DNA of 22,954 nt from a virus, in the IMG/VR virus record IMGVR_UViG_3300006790_000120, positions 1-22,954 of that record; one strand, given 5' to 3'. Under the pieces are notes generated by a model that saw only the letters and a program-made list of their open reading frames with translations, searched no databases and was not told where the DNA came from. Made by a program: the position numbers and the translations under genes. Each line of letters opens with the position of its first letter. Positions within the stretch are counted from its first letter, which is position 1. This document shows, piece after piece, positions 12,741-20,976 of the stretch.

Positions 12741-13700
12741 ATGCCGATCACAGTAGTAAAGGGCTCAGTCTGGGATTCCGCTAATGCTTTAGAGGATACG
12801 ACGCCCGCAGCATTCCGCGCGGATATATCCGTAGACCGTCCCGTACAATCGGGCTCGGGTACTGTCATTCAGACTGCCGACGACCGCAATAACCTTATGC
12901 GGTTTACAGCCACGACTACGTACGACCTGCTCCCTGCTGCGACTGCTACTAATGATTTCCACCTAACTGTCATTGCCGATGGTGGGGACGTCACTCTAGA
13001 TCCCAGCGGGGCGGAGACCATTAATGGCTCTCCTACCTTAGTCATATCTAACGGGTCATTTGCGACTTTATTCTGTAACGGCACTACTTGGTTTGCCGGG
13101 GTAGCCCCTACAGCCACGGCCTTTGGTCAGAGCCTGATAGAGTCAGCTAATGCTGCAGATGCACGGACTACCCTGGAGATAGAGAACAGCGCTACCGTCC
13201 TAAATAACCTAACGGCTACGGCTGATCCCCTAGCTACGGATGACTCCAATGACGGATATTCCATTACGTCTATCTGGGTCAATACGACTACGGATTCGGC
13301 GTTTATCTGTGCAGACGCTACTGTTAGCGGAGCTGTGTGGATCCCCGTTATTGAGTTAGGTGAGGAGAATCTATACACCGCGCAGCAGCGCATGACGCTG
13401 CAGACGGACACTAGCTCCGGTGGGGTCGTGACGTTTAGTTTCGTTGGAGGTGATTGCTTCGTCGATCTGACGGAGAACATCACTAACATTACCATTAGTG
13501 ACCTGCCCGAGAACGCATGGGCGACACTCATCATCCAGCAGGGTGCCGGGGGGTTCACTGTCACAGGCTGGCCTGCTGCAGTGCTTTGGCCGGGTGATAG
13601 CGAGCCGGTTGTCAGCACGACGGACAACGCTTACGACGTGTTTTCGTTCTACAAGAAAGGTACTGACATTATCGCCAGTGTCAGCCAGGACCATCGCTAA
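12741..13700 (+). CDS. Fibre shaft-like virion protein, 319 aa
   Basis: Ser/Thr/Asp/Ala-rich and beta-like throughout, with several fibre-style pieces: ATTTYDLLPAATATNDFHLT (about 57-76), a DGGDVTLDPSGAETINGSPT strand-loop repeat (about 80-99), SANAADARTTLEI (about 134-146), and a second copy of a similar sandwich at about 225-319 (WATLIIQQGAGGFTVTGWP). The two sandwich-like parts (50-120 and 225-319) look related in layout and may be an internal duplication. It lies 8 bases after the anchor-like gene with an SD (AGGGGG), and its stop overlaps the start of the 965-aa protein (TAATG). Most likely a middle part of a multi-protein fibre. Confidence 0.7.
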   Translation: MPITVVKGSVWDSANALEDTTPAAFRADISVDRPVQSGSGTVIQTADDRNNLMRFTATTTYDLLPAATATNDFHLTVIADGGDVTLDPSGAETINGSPTLVISNGSFATLFCNGTTWFAGVAPTATAFGQSLIESANAADARTTLEIENSATVLNNLTATADPLATDDSNDGYSITSIWVNTTTDSAFICADATVSGAVWIPVIELGEENLYTAQQRMTLQTDTSSGGVVTFSFVGGDCFVDLTENITNITISDLPENAWATLIIQQGAGGFTVTGWPAAVLWPGDSEPVVSTTDNAYDVFSFYKKGTDIIASVSQDHR

Positions 13701-16597
13701 TGGGTACTCCGTTACAGAAGCGGTCGCAGGTCGCTGCGGGTGCGGGCGGCTGGGGCGGCGAGTCGAACATCACGCGCTCGGCGTGGTTTGATGGGAGTGC
13801 GGACCATTTAGACCGCACGCCTAGTTCCGCAAGTTCTGACAGAACGCGCCAAATTTGGGGTTGCTGGATACGCCGGATCGACTTTAGCGCCGCAGCAAGG
13901 GGAATTTTTGGGGCGGGTACGGGCGCGACCGCGCGTGTGTTGACGTTTCTATCAACGCACGAGTTTTACTGGGCATTGGATGGTTCAAGTACTGCGACAT
14001 CTGTCGCGGTGTTTCGCGATACTGAATGGATGCATTTGGTAGCATCGTATGACGGGAACGAAACGGGCAACGCTGAGCGGTTAAAAGTCTACGTGAACGG
14101 CGTAGAAATAGAGCTGACGTTCTCAGGGACAATACCGACAACCCCGCAACATTTTGGCGACGCGGTACTGCACACGATTGGCTCTAACACTAGCGTTGGC
14201 AATGTAATGCATGGGTCGCTGACGCAAGCGTTTCACATTGCCAACAAAAGCATCCAGAACGCCGACCATGCAATCACGGACTTCGGTGAAAGTGTCACGG
14301 CTGGCACTAACGGTAGCATTTGGGCTCCGCGCAGCGATGCCGCTATTAAGACGCTAGTAGATGCTGGGGGTAGCAATTCGTTTCTGATCTCAAGCGCATT
14401 TGGCGACGGCACCGACGACAGCGGCGGCTTTACGCAAGTAGCAACCGGCACTGCGGGCGGCGATATGACATCTGGCGGCGGCGTTGCTTCGGCGTTTGAC
14501 GGACAGCGTTTCGTCAGTGTTAGCAGCGGGCCAAACAATGCCAGCGGCACGACCGGATACGTCGAGACTGACAGTATGGACGGGCTTGCGCTTACACTTG
14601 CCCGCGTGTACAGACCAAACGATACAGGGCATGACGGGGCCGCTGGTAGCGCCACTATTACGTTCGACATTGAAACAAGCGCAACGGGCGCTTGGGGCGG
14701 CGAGGAAACCAGTTTAGGGACAACCAACGTCACCGACTACGATGGGGGCTACGGGGCCTACGCATATACCGACATCACGCTGACCGGCACAGTTCTCGAA
14801 TATGTACGCTGCAAGATTACGACAACCGGGTCCGGCGGGGTGCGTATGGGCGAGTTTGAACTATTCACAGGTAGCGGCAAAGTTCCTAATCATTTTGTGC
14901 CGACGTCAATGTCCGACGCAACGAACGGTAGCCGTGACACACCATCTGACCCGCTGATAGTGTGGTCAACGCTGTCGCGAGCCATTACACCAAACAACTC
15001 TTGGCAACTGGCCGAAGGTGGGCGGTTTGCGGATAACACCGCTGGCGGTGGGCTCGGGGTCATGGGCGGTAGTATGTCTGCTACCGCTGGCGACGGTGTC
15101 CTATACATTGAGTACGAGTTCAGCGGCTCATTCGCTGCGGGTAACGGTGCTTGCATTGGCATCTCTTACCAAATTCGCACCGACGGTGCGCGAAACCACG
15201 GTAGTGATAATCTTAATCAGTTACTGTTGGATAGTGGGGACTTTTCGGCCATCAGGGATGCCACCGATGGGACGCTGACTATCGAGAACGGTGGGTGGAC
15301 TGGTACGTTTGCGCCCGGTGACACAATGGGCATGGAGATTGACTTCGACAATGACACCATCGAGTTCTACAAGAACGGCACCAGTATAGGTTCGCCGTAC
15401 ACACCTAAAGCCACGTTGGCTGGTAGACGATGGACCATCATGTGCGGAGACCGCACGAGCATATCGGTCAACCAGGACATACGGCTGAATGTTCATGAAG
15501 ACGACTGGACAGGTACACCAAGTGCCGGAGCGAAGGCGTGGAAGTACAGTAGCCTACAGACACCGGCAGCGCAGGGCGCTGACTTGTTTAATGCCTTGCT
15601 GTACACCGGTGATGGAACGTCGAGCGGCTCGGGCGGACAGTCGCAGACTGGCGTCGGATTTCGGCCGGATTTTGTGTGGGTCAAAGGTCGAAATACGGCA
15701 TCAAGTCATAGATTGGTTGATTCGGTTCGCGGAGTGCAAAAGTCGCTGCAATCGGATGTTACCAACGCCCAAATAACCGAGGCCGAAGGGCTGACGTCGT
15801 TTGACGCCGATGGATTTACGCATGGCAACGTGGGCGGATTTGGGCTGGCGTTTAACTACGTTGCGTGGTGCTCAAAACTGGCCGGCGGCACCACAACGAC
15901 AAACAGCGACGGCGACATAACGGTTAACATCCAATCAAATGAATTTATGTCTGTCGTCGAGTGGGCAAACACTAATGCCGACGTCAATATCGGTCATGGG
16001 TTAGGCAGTGCAGATCTGACCATAATCGGTAGACGGTACGATGTTGGCAACAGTTTTGTCGTGACGTTTCCCAGCATGACAGATAATCAATTCTTGCAGC
16101 TTGAGAGCAATATACAGGTTCAAAACGTCACAAGTGGGACGATTCGATACCATCGCGACGATTTTACGAGCACGACGTTCCGGGTCGGTACTTATATCAA
16201 CGCTAGCGCAGGAAACTCGGTTTGTTGGATTTTCAAAAACTTGCCGGGGGTTTGCCAGACGGGCGCATATGTCGGTAACGGCAACGCTGACGGTCCTTTT
16301 ATCGCGACGGGAATGCGCTGTCGCTGGATTTTAATTAAGGGCAATGTGAGTTCGCAGGAGTGGTTGATGTTCGACACGGCGCGTGACCCGTTTAACAATG
16401 ATGCGACGCTCTACCTGGAGGCGGACACCAACCTCGTCGAAGGCACGTCCGGCGTGAAGTCGGTCGACTTTCTAGCCAACGGTTTCAAAATTCGCGACAC
16501 GTCCGCGACATTTAATTCCAGCGGCGTTGATTACTATTACCTTGCCATTGCCGACGTAGGCAGCGGCTCCGGACTGCCACCAATTCCTGGGAGATAA
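13700..16597 (+). CDS. Large modular receptor-binding fibre protein, 965 aa
   Basis: Probable host-recognition protein built from carbohydrate-binding-like domains. About residues 25-195 look like a LamG/concanavalin sandwich (AWFDGSADHLDR, TEWMHLVASYDGN, LKVYVNGVEIELTF). About 230-392 resemble a discoidin-type domain (ending VRMGEFELFTG). About 410-605 resemble a SPRY domain (GDTMGMEIDFDNDTIEFYKN). The C-terminal third (about 625-960; LYTGDGTSSGSGGQSQTGVG, FRPDFVWVKGRN, GLGSADLTIIGRR, YVGNGNADGPFIATGMRCRW) is a marine-phage fibre module I recall as DUF7483, apparently in two tandem halves. Codon use (more GCG, ACG, CAA; less CTA/TAG context) differs by eye from its neighbours, suggesting transfer as a cassette. 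Translation is coupled to the shaft-like gene (TAATG). Confidence 0.8.
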   Translation: MGTPLQKRSQVAAGAGGWGGESNITRSAWFDGSADHLDRTPSSASSDRTRQIWGCWIRRIDFSAAARGIFGAGTGATARVLTFLSTHEFYWALDGSSTATSVAVFRDTEWMHLVASYDGNETGNAERLKVYVNGVEIELTFSGTIPTTPQHFGDAVLHTIGSNTSVGNVMHGSLTQAFHIANKSIQNADHAITDFGESVTAGTNGSIWAPRSDAAIKTLVDAGGSNSFLISSAFGDGTDDSGGFTQVATGTAGGDMTSGGGVASAFDGQRFVSVSSGPNNASGTTGYVETDSMDGLALTLARVYRPNDTGHDGAAGSATITFDIETSATGAWGGEETSLGTTNVTDYDGGYGAYAYTDITLTGTVLEYVRCKITTTGSGGVRMGEFELFTGSGKVPNHFVPTSMSDATNGSRDTPSDPLIVWSTLSRAITPNNSWQLAEGGRFADNTAGGGLGVMGGSMSATAGDGVLYIEYEFSGSFAAGNGACIGISYQIRTDGARNHGSDNLNQLLLDSGDFSAIRDATDGTLTIENGGWTGTFAPGDTMGMEIDFDNDTIEFYKNGTSIGSPYTPKATLAGRRWTIMCGDRTSISVNQDIRLNVHEDDWTGTPSAGAKAWKYSSLQTPAAQGADLFNALLYTGDGTSSGSGGQSQTGVGFRPDFVWVKGRNTASSHRLVDSVRGVQKSLQSDVTNAQITEAEGLTSFDADGFTHGNVGGFGLAFNYVAWCSKLAGGTTTTNSDGDITVNIQSNEFMSVVEWANTNADVNIGHGLGSADLTIIGRRYDVGNSFVVTFPSMTDNQFLQLESNIQVQNVTSGTIRYHRDDFTSTTFRVGTYINASAGNSVCWIFKNLPGVCQTGAYVGNGNADGPFIATGMRCRWILIKGNVSSQEWLMFDTARDPFNNDATLYLEADTNLVEGTSGVKSVDFLANGFKIRDTSATFNSSGVDYYYLAIADVGSGSGLPPIPGR

Positions 16598-16598
16598 C

Positions 16599-17243
16599 AT
16601 GCAATACGCAATCGAAAGTGGAGCCACCTGGGTGCAGGCGTCACCTAACGCAGCCGCTGAGCGCGCGACTTCCAACAATTGGGGCAACGTGATTAGCCCC
16701 GGCAATTTAGCCCAGCTGCCTGACGCTACGCTGGCAGGTCTTGGTGTGCGCAGACTGGACCGTCCGACGTTGTCGCCGCCTAACACGTACATGAACGCCT
16801 CGCCTGGGACCATTACCCCAACAGGAGACCGTGCCACTCAGGCGTGGACGTACACTGACATGCTGTTAGAGCAGGCGCAGCAGCGATGCTCGCGTGATAT
16901 CGAAGCCAGGGCCGCGCAGTCGCGCGTTCAGGGCGTGGTGCTGCAGGGCCATAGGTTCGATACCGACCGCGAGTCTGTGGACCGATACGGCCTGATTGGG
17001 AGCGCTATGGGTGCAGGTGTCACGTACCCTGCAGGGGGCATTCCGTTCCATTGCACTCAGGTCAGTAACGAGACGGCCAAGCGGGTGCGTCTGGACGCCA
17101 CGCAGTTCCAGGCGCTCATCCAAGCAGTGGCTACGCTGATGGTGCAAACTGCCGACAACGAGGACACGTTGCTGACGCTCGCGGAGACGGCGGTCGACAT
17201 TGATGCCGTGCGTGCGATTGATATTGATGCGGCATGGCCGTAG
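16599..17243 (+). CDS. Fibre-cluster protein with DUF4376-like C-terminus, 214 aa
   Basis: The C-terminal half has the features of the DUF4376 family found near phage tail fibres: a basic helix before GVVLQGHRFDTDRESVDRYG (about residues 107-126), a helical stretch, a beta pair with FHCTQVSNETAKRVRLDATQ (about 147-166), and a final helix with acidic repeats (VDIDAVRAIDIDAA). The N-terminal half (about 1-80) is Asn/Pro-rich, with WVQASPNAAAERATSNNWGN. In other phages such proteins are fibre assembly factors or fibre tips. It starts 2 bases after the large fibre gene with an SD (GGGAG) about 6 bases upstream, so it belongs to the same module and may have been acquired with it. Confidence 0.7.
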   Translation: MQYAIESGATWVQASPNAAAERATSNNWGNVISPGNLAQLPDATLAGLGVRRLDRPTLSPPNTYMNASPGTITPTGDRATQAWTYTDMLLEQAQQRCSRDIEARAAQSRVQGVVLQGHRFDTDRESVDRYGLIGSAMGAGVTYPAGGIPFHCTQVSNETAKRVRLDATQFQALIQAVATLMVQTADNEDTLLTLAETAVDIDAVRAIDIDAAWP

Positions 17244-17255
17244 TGGAGGGGGTAA

Positions 17256-17444
17256 ATGAGACTAGCGAAATTAGTGATTGTCGTGTGCGCGGCGTTTGCT
17301 GTGTCTGGATGTCTGGCGACGGTAGCCACTGTGGGTGCCAGCCTTGCTACGGGCATTGTTGCCGGGTGTGATAACGCTGCCACCACTGCCAGTGCTAATC
17401 GCTCAAAAGTCAGCGACGTCTGCGGCAGTCTGTTCGGTAAATAA
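17256..17444 (+). CDS. Small lipoprotein, 62 aa
   Basis: A lipoprotein signal peptide: MRLAK, a hydrophobic stretch (LVIVVCAAFAVSG), and a lipobox AVSG-C with the lipid-bearing Cys at residue 19. The mature part is only 44 residues, Ala/Thr/Gly-rich with a further Cys pair (about residues 38 and 56), which could form a disulfide in the periplasm. The SD is strong (GGAGGGGG, about 5 bases upstream). Phage lipoproteins include outer-membrane spanins and superinfection-exclusion proteins. No inner-membrane spanin partner overlaps it and it lacks the Pro-rich spanin style, so exclusion or another surface role is at least as likely. Unknown function. Confidence 0.75.
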   Translation: MRLAKLVIVVCAAFAVSGCLATVATVGASLATGIVAGCDNAATTASANRSKVSDVCGSLFGK

Positions 17445-17446
17445 TC

Positions 17447-17854
17447 ATGGGCTCGATGCGCGAAGACTTACTGGTAACGTACGGGCGAATGCCTGTCATC
17501 CGACCAATACCGACCAAGCCGGGGGATGAGCCTCGCTATCAGCTTCTGAACGTGTACCGATTCGAGGATGAGGCAGGCCGAGAGTGGACGATTCGCCCTG
17601 GCTATGTCTATGACGGCGCGTCCATCCCGACACTGACCGGCCTGACCTGGGTGGCGACCTACAGCAAATTCGACCCGCGCGTCATGCGCGCCGCGCTAGT
17701 CCATGATTATTTCTGTGACACGCGCCCGCCGGACCTGAACTATATGCAGGCTGCGGACTTGTTCCATAAGATGCTACTGGAAGACGGGGCGGGAGAATGG
17801 AAAGCCCGGACGATGGTCCGAGCTGTGAAGATGTTCGGACCTAAGTGGGAGTGA
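17447..17854 (+). CDS. DUF1353-family protein, 135 aa
   Basis: The hallmark segments of DUF1353 are present: YDGASIP (residues 55-61), then the LVHDYF motif (about 84-89), then a helix with ADLFHKMLLEDG (about 103-114). The conserved His-Asp and the following Asp/His could bind a metal. The family is widespread in phages and often lies near lysis or tail genes; its activity is unknown. It begins 3 bases after the lipoprotein stop. Two ATGs (17447, 17456) are both weakly supported by upstream sequence; the first is used. Pairing with a lipoprotein suggests a cell-envelope or lysis-related job, but that is inference. Confidence 0.85.
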   Translation: MGSMREDLLVTYGRMPVIRPIPTKPGDEPRYQLLNVYRFEDEAGREWTIRPGYVYDGASIPTLTGLTWVATYSKFDPRVMRAALVHDYFCDTRPPDLNYMQAADLFHKMLLEDGAGEWKARTMVRAVKMFGPKWE

Positions 17855-17857
17855 CTG

Positions 17858-18049
17858 ATGGCGAAGAAAGCAACCAAGAAGGACCTCAAGTCCGCCAAAC
17901 TGTATGTAAATACGTTTACTAAGGAGATTAGATCCGGTTCTGACGCTAAGACCGCTTCGAAAAAAGCGGATCGAGAGATGTGGAGGCCCGAAAATTGGTC
18001 AAATTTTAAGAGTACTGTTACTGACGTTTATCGTAAGAAAAAGAGGTGA
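17858..18049 (+). CDS. Small Lys-rich protein, 63 aa
   Basis: Very basic, with Lys-rich ends (MAKKATKKDLKSAK and VYRKKKR) around a helical centre with WRPENWSNFKSTV (about residues 42-54). No Cys, signal or membrane segment. The ATG has GGAG about 7 bases upstream, within the end of the DUF1353 gene. The stop overlaps a further ATG (TGATG) of the next mini-gene. The charge suggests binding DNA or RNA, or a minor virion protein. I do not recognise a named family. Confidence 0.7.
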   Translation: MAKKATKKDLKSAKLYVNTFTKEIRSGSDAKTASKKADREMWRPENWSNFKSTVTDVYRKKKR

Positions 18050-18057
18050 TGCCTAAG

Positions 18058-18177
18058 ATGACGAAGAAAAAGAAGCCGATGGCTTACAAGAAGGGCGGCA
18101 AGGTGTTTAAGCCTTGTGCGGCTTGTCCATCACCAGCTAAGTGCCGCAAAGCTGGTAAGTGCGCCAAGAAGAAATAG
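18058..18177 (+). CDS. Cysteine- and lysine-rich mini-protein, 39 aa
   Basis: A tiny frame between the 63-aa gene and the 812-aa gene. The N-terminal half is Lys-rich with KKGGKVFKPC, and the C-terminal half carries four Cys spaced C-x2-C-x6-C-x4-C (CAACPSPAKCRKAGKC), ending KKK. Such spacing could bind zinc. The ATG at 18058 is 9 bases from GAGGTG; an in-frame ATG at 18049 overlaps the previous stop (TGATG) but is too close to that site, and would give 42 aa. Similar Lys/Cys mini-proteins occur, from memory, in marine podoviruses next to virion genes. Function unknown: possibly a DNA-associated or minor virion protein. Confidence 0.65.
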   Translation: MTKKKKPMAYKKGGKVFKPCAACPSPAKCRKAGKCAKKK

Positions 18178-18180
18178 ATC

Positions 18181-20619
18181 ATGGCTCGCCTGAAGTTACA
18201 GAAATTTCTAGGTAAGTCTCCGAAGATATCTGAGGAGCTGCTTCCTTCTGTCGGTGCGCAGGAGGCTACTAATTGTAAGCTGTATTCAGGCGACTTGATC
18301 CCGTACCCGTTCCCGGTCATCGTAGGCAATACGTCCTTGGCCGGGACCACTCAGACTCTGTATGGCCTGCGGGATCCTAGTGACAATAGCCTCGTGTTCC
18401 TAGCTTGGAACACTGTCGTTGACGTGGCTATTGCTTCGATTACGGACGCCGACGAGCAGCGTTTCTACTACACTGGCGACGGCTTACCGAAGGTTAGTAC
18501 GTATGAACTAGCCACTAGCGGCACGCCGCCGTATCCGTCTCAGTTCTATGAGTTGGGGTTTGAGGTCCCTGATGTTGATCAGGTCCCTACGGCTACGGCA
18601 GTTACGCCAGTAACTTCCGAAACTGTTAGCTTTGCTCGTGATAACTCCGGGGTTACGACGCTTGTCACTGCTACAGCGCACGGTTTCCGTTCGGGTAACT
18701 CCATCTCCGTCCAGGGCTTTACGGTACGGTCAGGCACGTACACGAATGCTAACCCGACGACCATCACGATTACGGATCACGGTCTGGAGACCGGGGCTAC
18801 GATCACGCTGGACTTTACGAGTGGCAACGCCGCCAGCGGCGTCTACGATATTACTAAGGTAACAGCCGATACCTTCACCGTAACGCTGCCGTCAGCACCG
18901 GGGTCTAGCGGCAACGTAGATTGGGACATTTCCGGATTCAATTTATCTAATACCGTCGTCACGGTTTTGGACGACACGACGCTGACTTACTTCAACCCTG
19001 GGTTTGAGGTAACCACTACGACTGCCGACCCACCAGCTCAGGATGGGCGACTGGATTTAGCCGGAGATACCGAGGCACGCACTTATGTGTTCACATGGTT
19101 TACACCGTGGGACGAAGAGTCTGGACCGTCCAAAGCTTCGGAAATTCTTTACATCAAGGGCGGCACGCGAGTCGATATTACGGACCTACCTACCGCGCCT
19201 CCGACAGGAGATAACTATATTCGCGGTATACGGCTCTACCGTACTATTGGCGGCTCTGGTGGATCTGACTTCATTCGGCTGAATACTCTCTGGTATCCGA
19301 CTAGCATCACTACGGTCGAGCGAGATACCGACATTGCAAAGATCACCACGGAGTTCCCCCATAATTTGGCGGTGAACGATATCGTGAAAATTTCGGGCTG
19401 TACGGATACGTCGTTTAATGGTGCGGACTTACTAGTTATCGCCACTGCAAGCGACTTCTCGTTCTTAGTCGATCAAGTAGGAGCGGACACTCCATCTACG
19501 CCGGACTCCACGGGTACGCTGTTTCATGACGTGTCCGAGAATCCCGGCACTACCACTGCCCGGTACTGGGGTGACGGTGGGGACTATTCGTTCATTGATG
19601 ATTTCGACTCGCTAGCTCTGACCGGGATCCTCGACAGCGAGGACAACTTCCCACCTCCGGTAGGGCTCAAGGGACTTACTCTGATCCAGCGTAATATCCT
19701 CGCTGGCTTTGTAGATAACGAATTGTATCTGAGTAAGATCGGCCGACCTTATGCATGGCCGGAGGCTTCTACCTACGCCCTCGAATATAACGTCGTTGGG
19801 ATCGCCGCTATTGCTGGTAGCGCCCTGATTCTTACAGAGGGGTATCCCTATATCCTGGCAGGTAGTGACCCCGAGCAGATGTCGTTATCTAGGATCGATG
19901 CGTTCTATCCATGTCTGAGTGCCCGCAGTATTGTGGCTATGGACTACGGCATCGTCTACGCCACCCACGACGGCCTAGCTGTTTACTCCCCATCTACCGG
20001 CGCGCGGATCGTTACCGGCGCGCTTTATAACAACGATACGTGGCAGACTGAGTTCGACCCCACGACTATCGTTGCGGCGTATTACGGATCGAACTACTTC
20101 GCCTCCCATTCAGGAGGGGCCTTTGTATTCGAGCAAGACGCCCAGGCAGGCGGGTTCTTCGTAGACTGTACGTATACGTTCGACGCCAGCTGGTACGACC
20201 CTGTATCGGGTAGCTTGTTCTATGCGTCCGGGACCGGCGGCGATGTTAGCCAGTGGGATAATTTGGAGCAGCCAGCGTCTACGCAGGTATGGAAGTCCAA
20301 GATCTTGACCACCCAAGACATGGTTAACTTTGGCGCTGCCAGGGTTATAGCCGACTATGTTGATACGGAAACCCAAGACTGGGATACGTTTACCGACACT
20401 TGGGAGGCTACGACTTTTTCTTGGACGGTATCTACTGACGTGTCTTTCAAATTTTATGCGGATCAAGGATTAGTGTATTCTAATACGATCTCTAATAAAG
20501 ACATATTCCGTCTACCCACTGGGTTTCGGACTGATACGTACGAGGTTGAATTAGAGAGTAATATCCGCATTCGGTCTGTTCATTTAGCCGAAACACCTAT
20601 AGCGCTCAAGGCGGTCTAA
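18181..20619 (+). CDS. Probable tail hub/nozzle protein, 812 aa
   Basis: Most likely the large ring protein below the adaptors, analogous to P22 gp10 or T7 nozzle protein. The assignment uses gene order and a long beta-rich C-terminal half (about 450-812) with propeller-like blades (AIAGSALILTEGYPYILAGS, IVAMDYGIVYATHDGLAVYS, about 541-604). The N-terminal 130 residues are another conserved-looking part (KFLGKSPKISEELLPSVGAQ). Inserted between are small repeat modules of the type T-I-x-T-x-x-HG-L-x-x-G (about 157-272 and 372-448), and a fibronectin-like strand region (about 298-355, YVFTWFTPWDEESGPS). P22 gp10 is 472 aa, so the added modules account for the greater length. The SD is poor; the start lies 3 bases after the mini-gene stop, so coupling is likely. 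Confidence 0.75.
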   Translation: MARLKLQKFLGKSPKISEELLPSVGAQEATNCKLYSGDLIPYPFPVIVGNTSLAGTTQTLYGLRDPSDNSLVFLAWNTVVDVAIASITDADEQRFYYTGDGLPKVSTYELATSGTPPYPSQFYELGFEVPDVDQVPTATAVTPVTSETVSFARDNSGVTTLVTATAHGFRSGNSISVQGFTVRSGTYTNANPTTITITDHGLETGATITLDFTSGNAASGVYDITKVTADTFTVTLPSAPGSSGNVDWDISGFNLSNTVVTVLDDTTLTYFNPGFEVTTTTADPPAQDGRLDLAGDTEARTYVFTWFTPWDEESGPSKASEILYIKGGTRVDITDLPTAPPTGDNYIRGIRLYRTIGGSGGSDFIRLNTLWYPTSITTVERDTDIAKITTEFPHNLAVNDIVKISGCTDTSFNGADLLVIATASDFSFLVDQVGADTPSTPDSTGTLFHDVSENPGTTTARYWGDGGDYSFIDDFDSLALTGILDSEDNFPPPVGLKGLTLIQRNILAGFVDNELYLSKIGRPYAWPEASTYALEYNVVGIAAIAGSALILTEGYPYILAGSDPEQMSLSRIDAFYPCLSARSIVAMDYGIVYATHDGLAVYSPSTGARIVTGALYNNDTWQTEFDPTTIVAAYYGSNYFASHSGGAFVFEQDAQAGGFFVDCTYTFDASWYDPVSGSLFYASGTGGDVSQWDNLEQPASTQVWKSKILTTQDMVNFGAARVIADYVDTETQDWDTFTDTWEATTFSWTVSTDVSFKFYADQGLVYSNTISNKDIFRLPTGFRTDTYEVELESNIRIRSVHLAETPIALKAV

Positions 20620-20972
20620 TGCCTGAACCAATTTACACACCAGTTCCCGGCGTACCTACAGAAGGGTTACCGTCTTCTGTGTTCCAGTTACTGAATGCGA
20701 TTAAGGACAACGTCGAGCTACTAACTGGGCTCCGTGGCGGCACTTCCAATAGTTCGCAAGCTGTAGCAAAGGGAGGTATCACAATCTCCAGCACGCCCGC
20801 GCAGCGGCTTACGCGGGTAACAGCTCAGGGTTCCGGCTTCTCTATATCCGGTGAGCGCGTGGCTAGTCTCGATGACTACAATCGTTTGCGGCAAGACGTG
20901 CAAACCTTGGCGGAAGATGTGGGAGCACTAAACAGTGCGGTACAATCGCTTATTGATCAATTGAGGGCCTAA
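20619..20972 (+). CDS. Small virion-cluster protein with C-terminal coiled coil, 117 aa
   Basis: Starts in the stop of the hub/nozzle gene (TAATG). The N-terminal part is Pro-rich (PIYTPVPGVPTEGLPSS), followed by a short helix (VFQLLNAIKDNVELLTGLRG, about 21-40), a Ser/Thr-rich linker, and a heptad-like helix (about 85-117, DDYNRLRQDVQTLAEDVGAL). This is the layout of small trimeric or hexameric connector and needle-like proteins that plug the tail in short-tailed phages, but it could be any small structural component. I do not recognise a named family. Confidence 0.6.
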   Translation: MPEPIYTPVPGVPTEGLPSSVFQLLNAIKDNVELLTGLRGGTSNSSQAVAKGGITISSTPAQRLTRVTAQGSGFSISGERVASLDDYNRLRQDVQTLAEDVGALNSAVQSLIDQLRA

Positions 20973-20976
20973 ATTA

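Noticed and set aside
13700-16597. Diversity-generating retroelement target in the large fibre gene
   Set aside because: Fibre tips of some podophages are such targets, but no reverse transcriptase and no second copy of a variable stretch are seen in the window.
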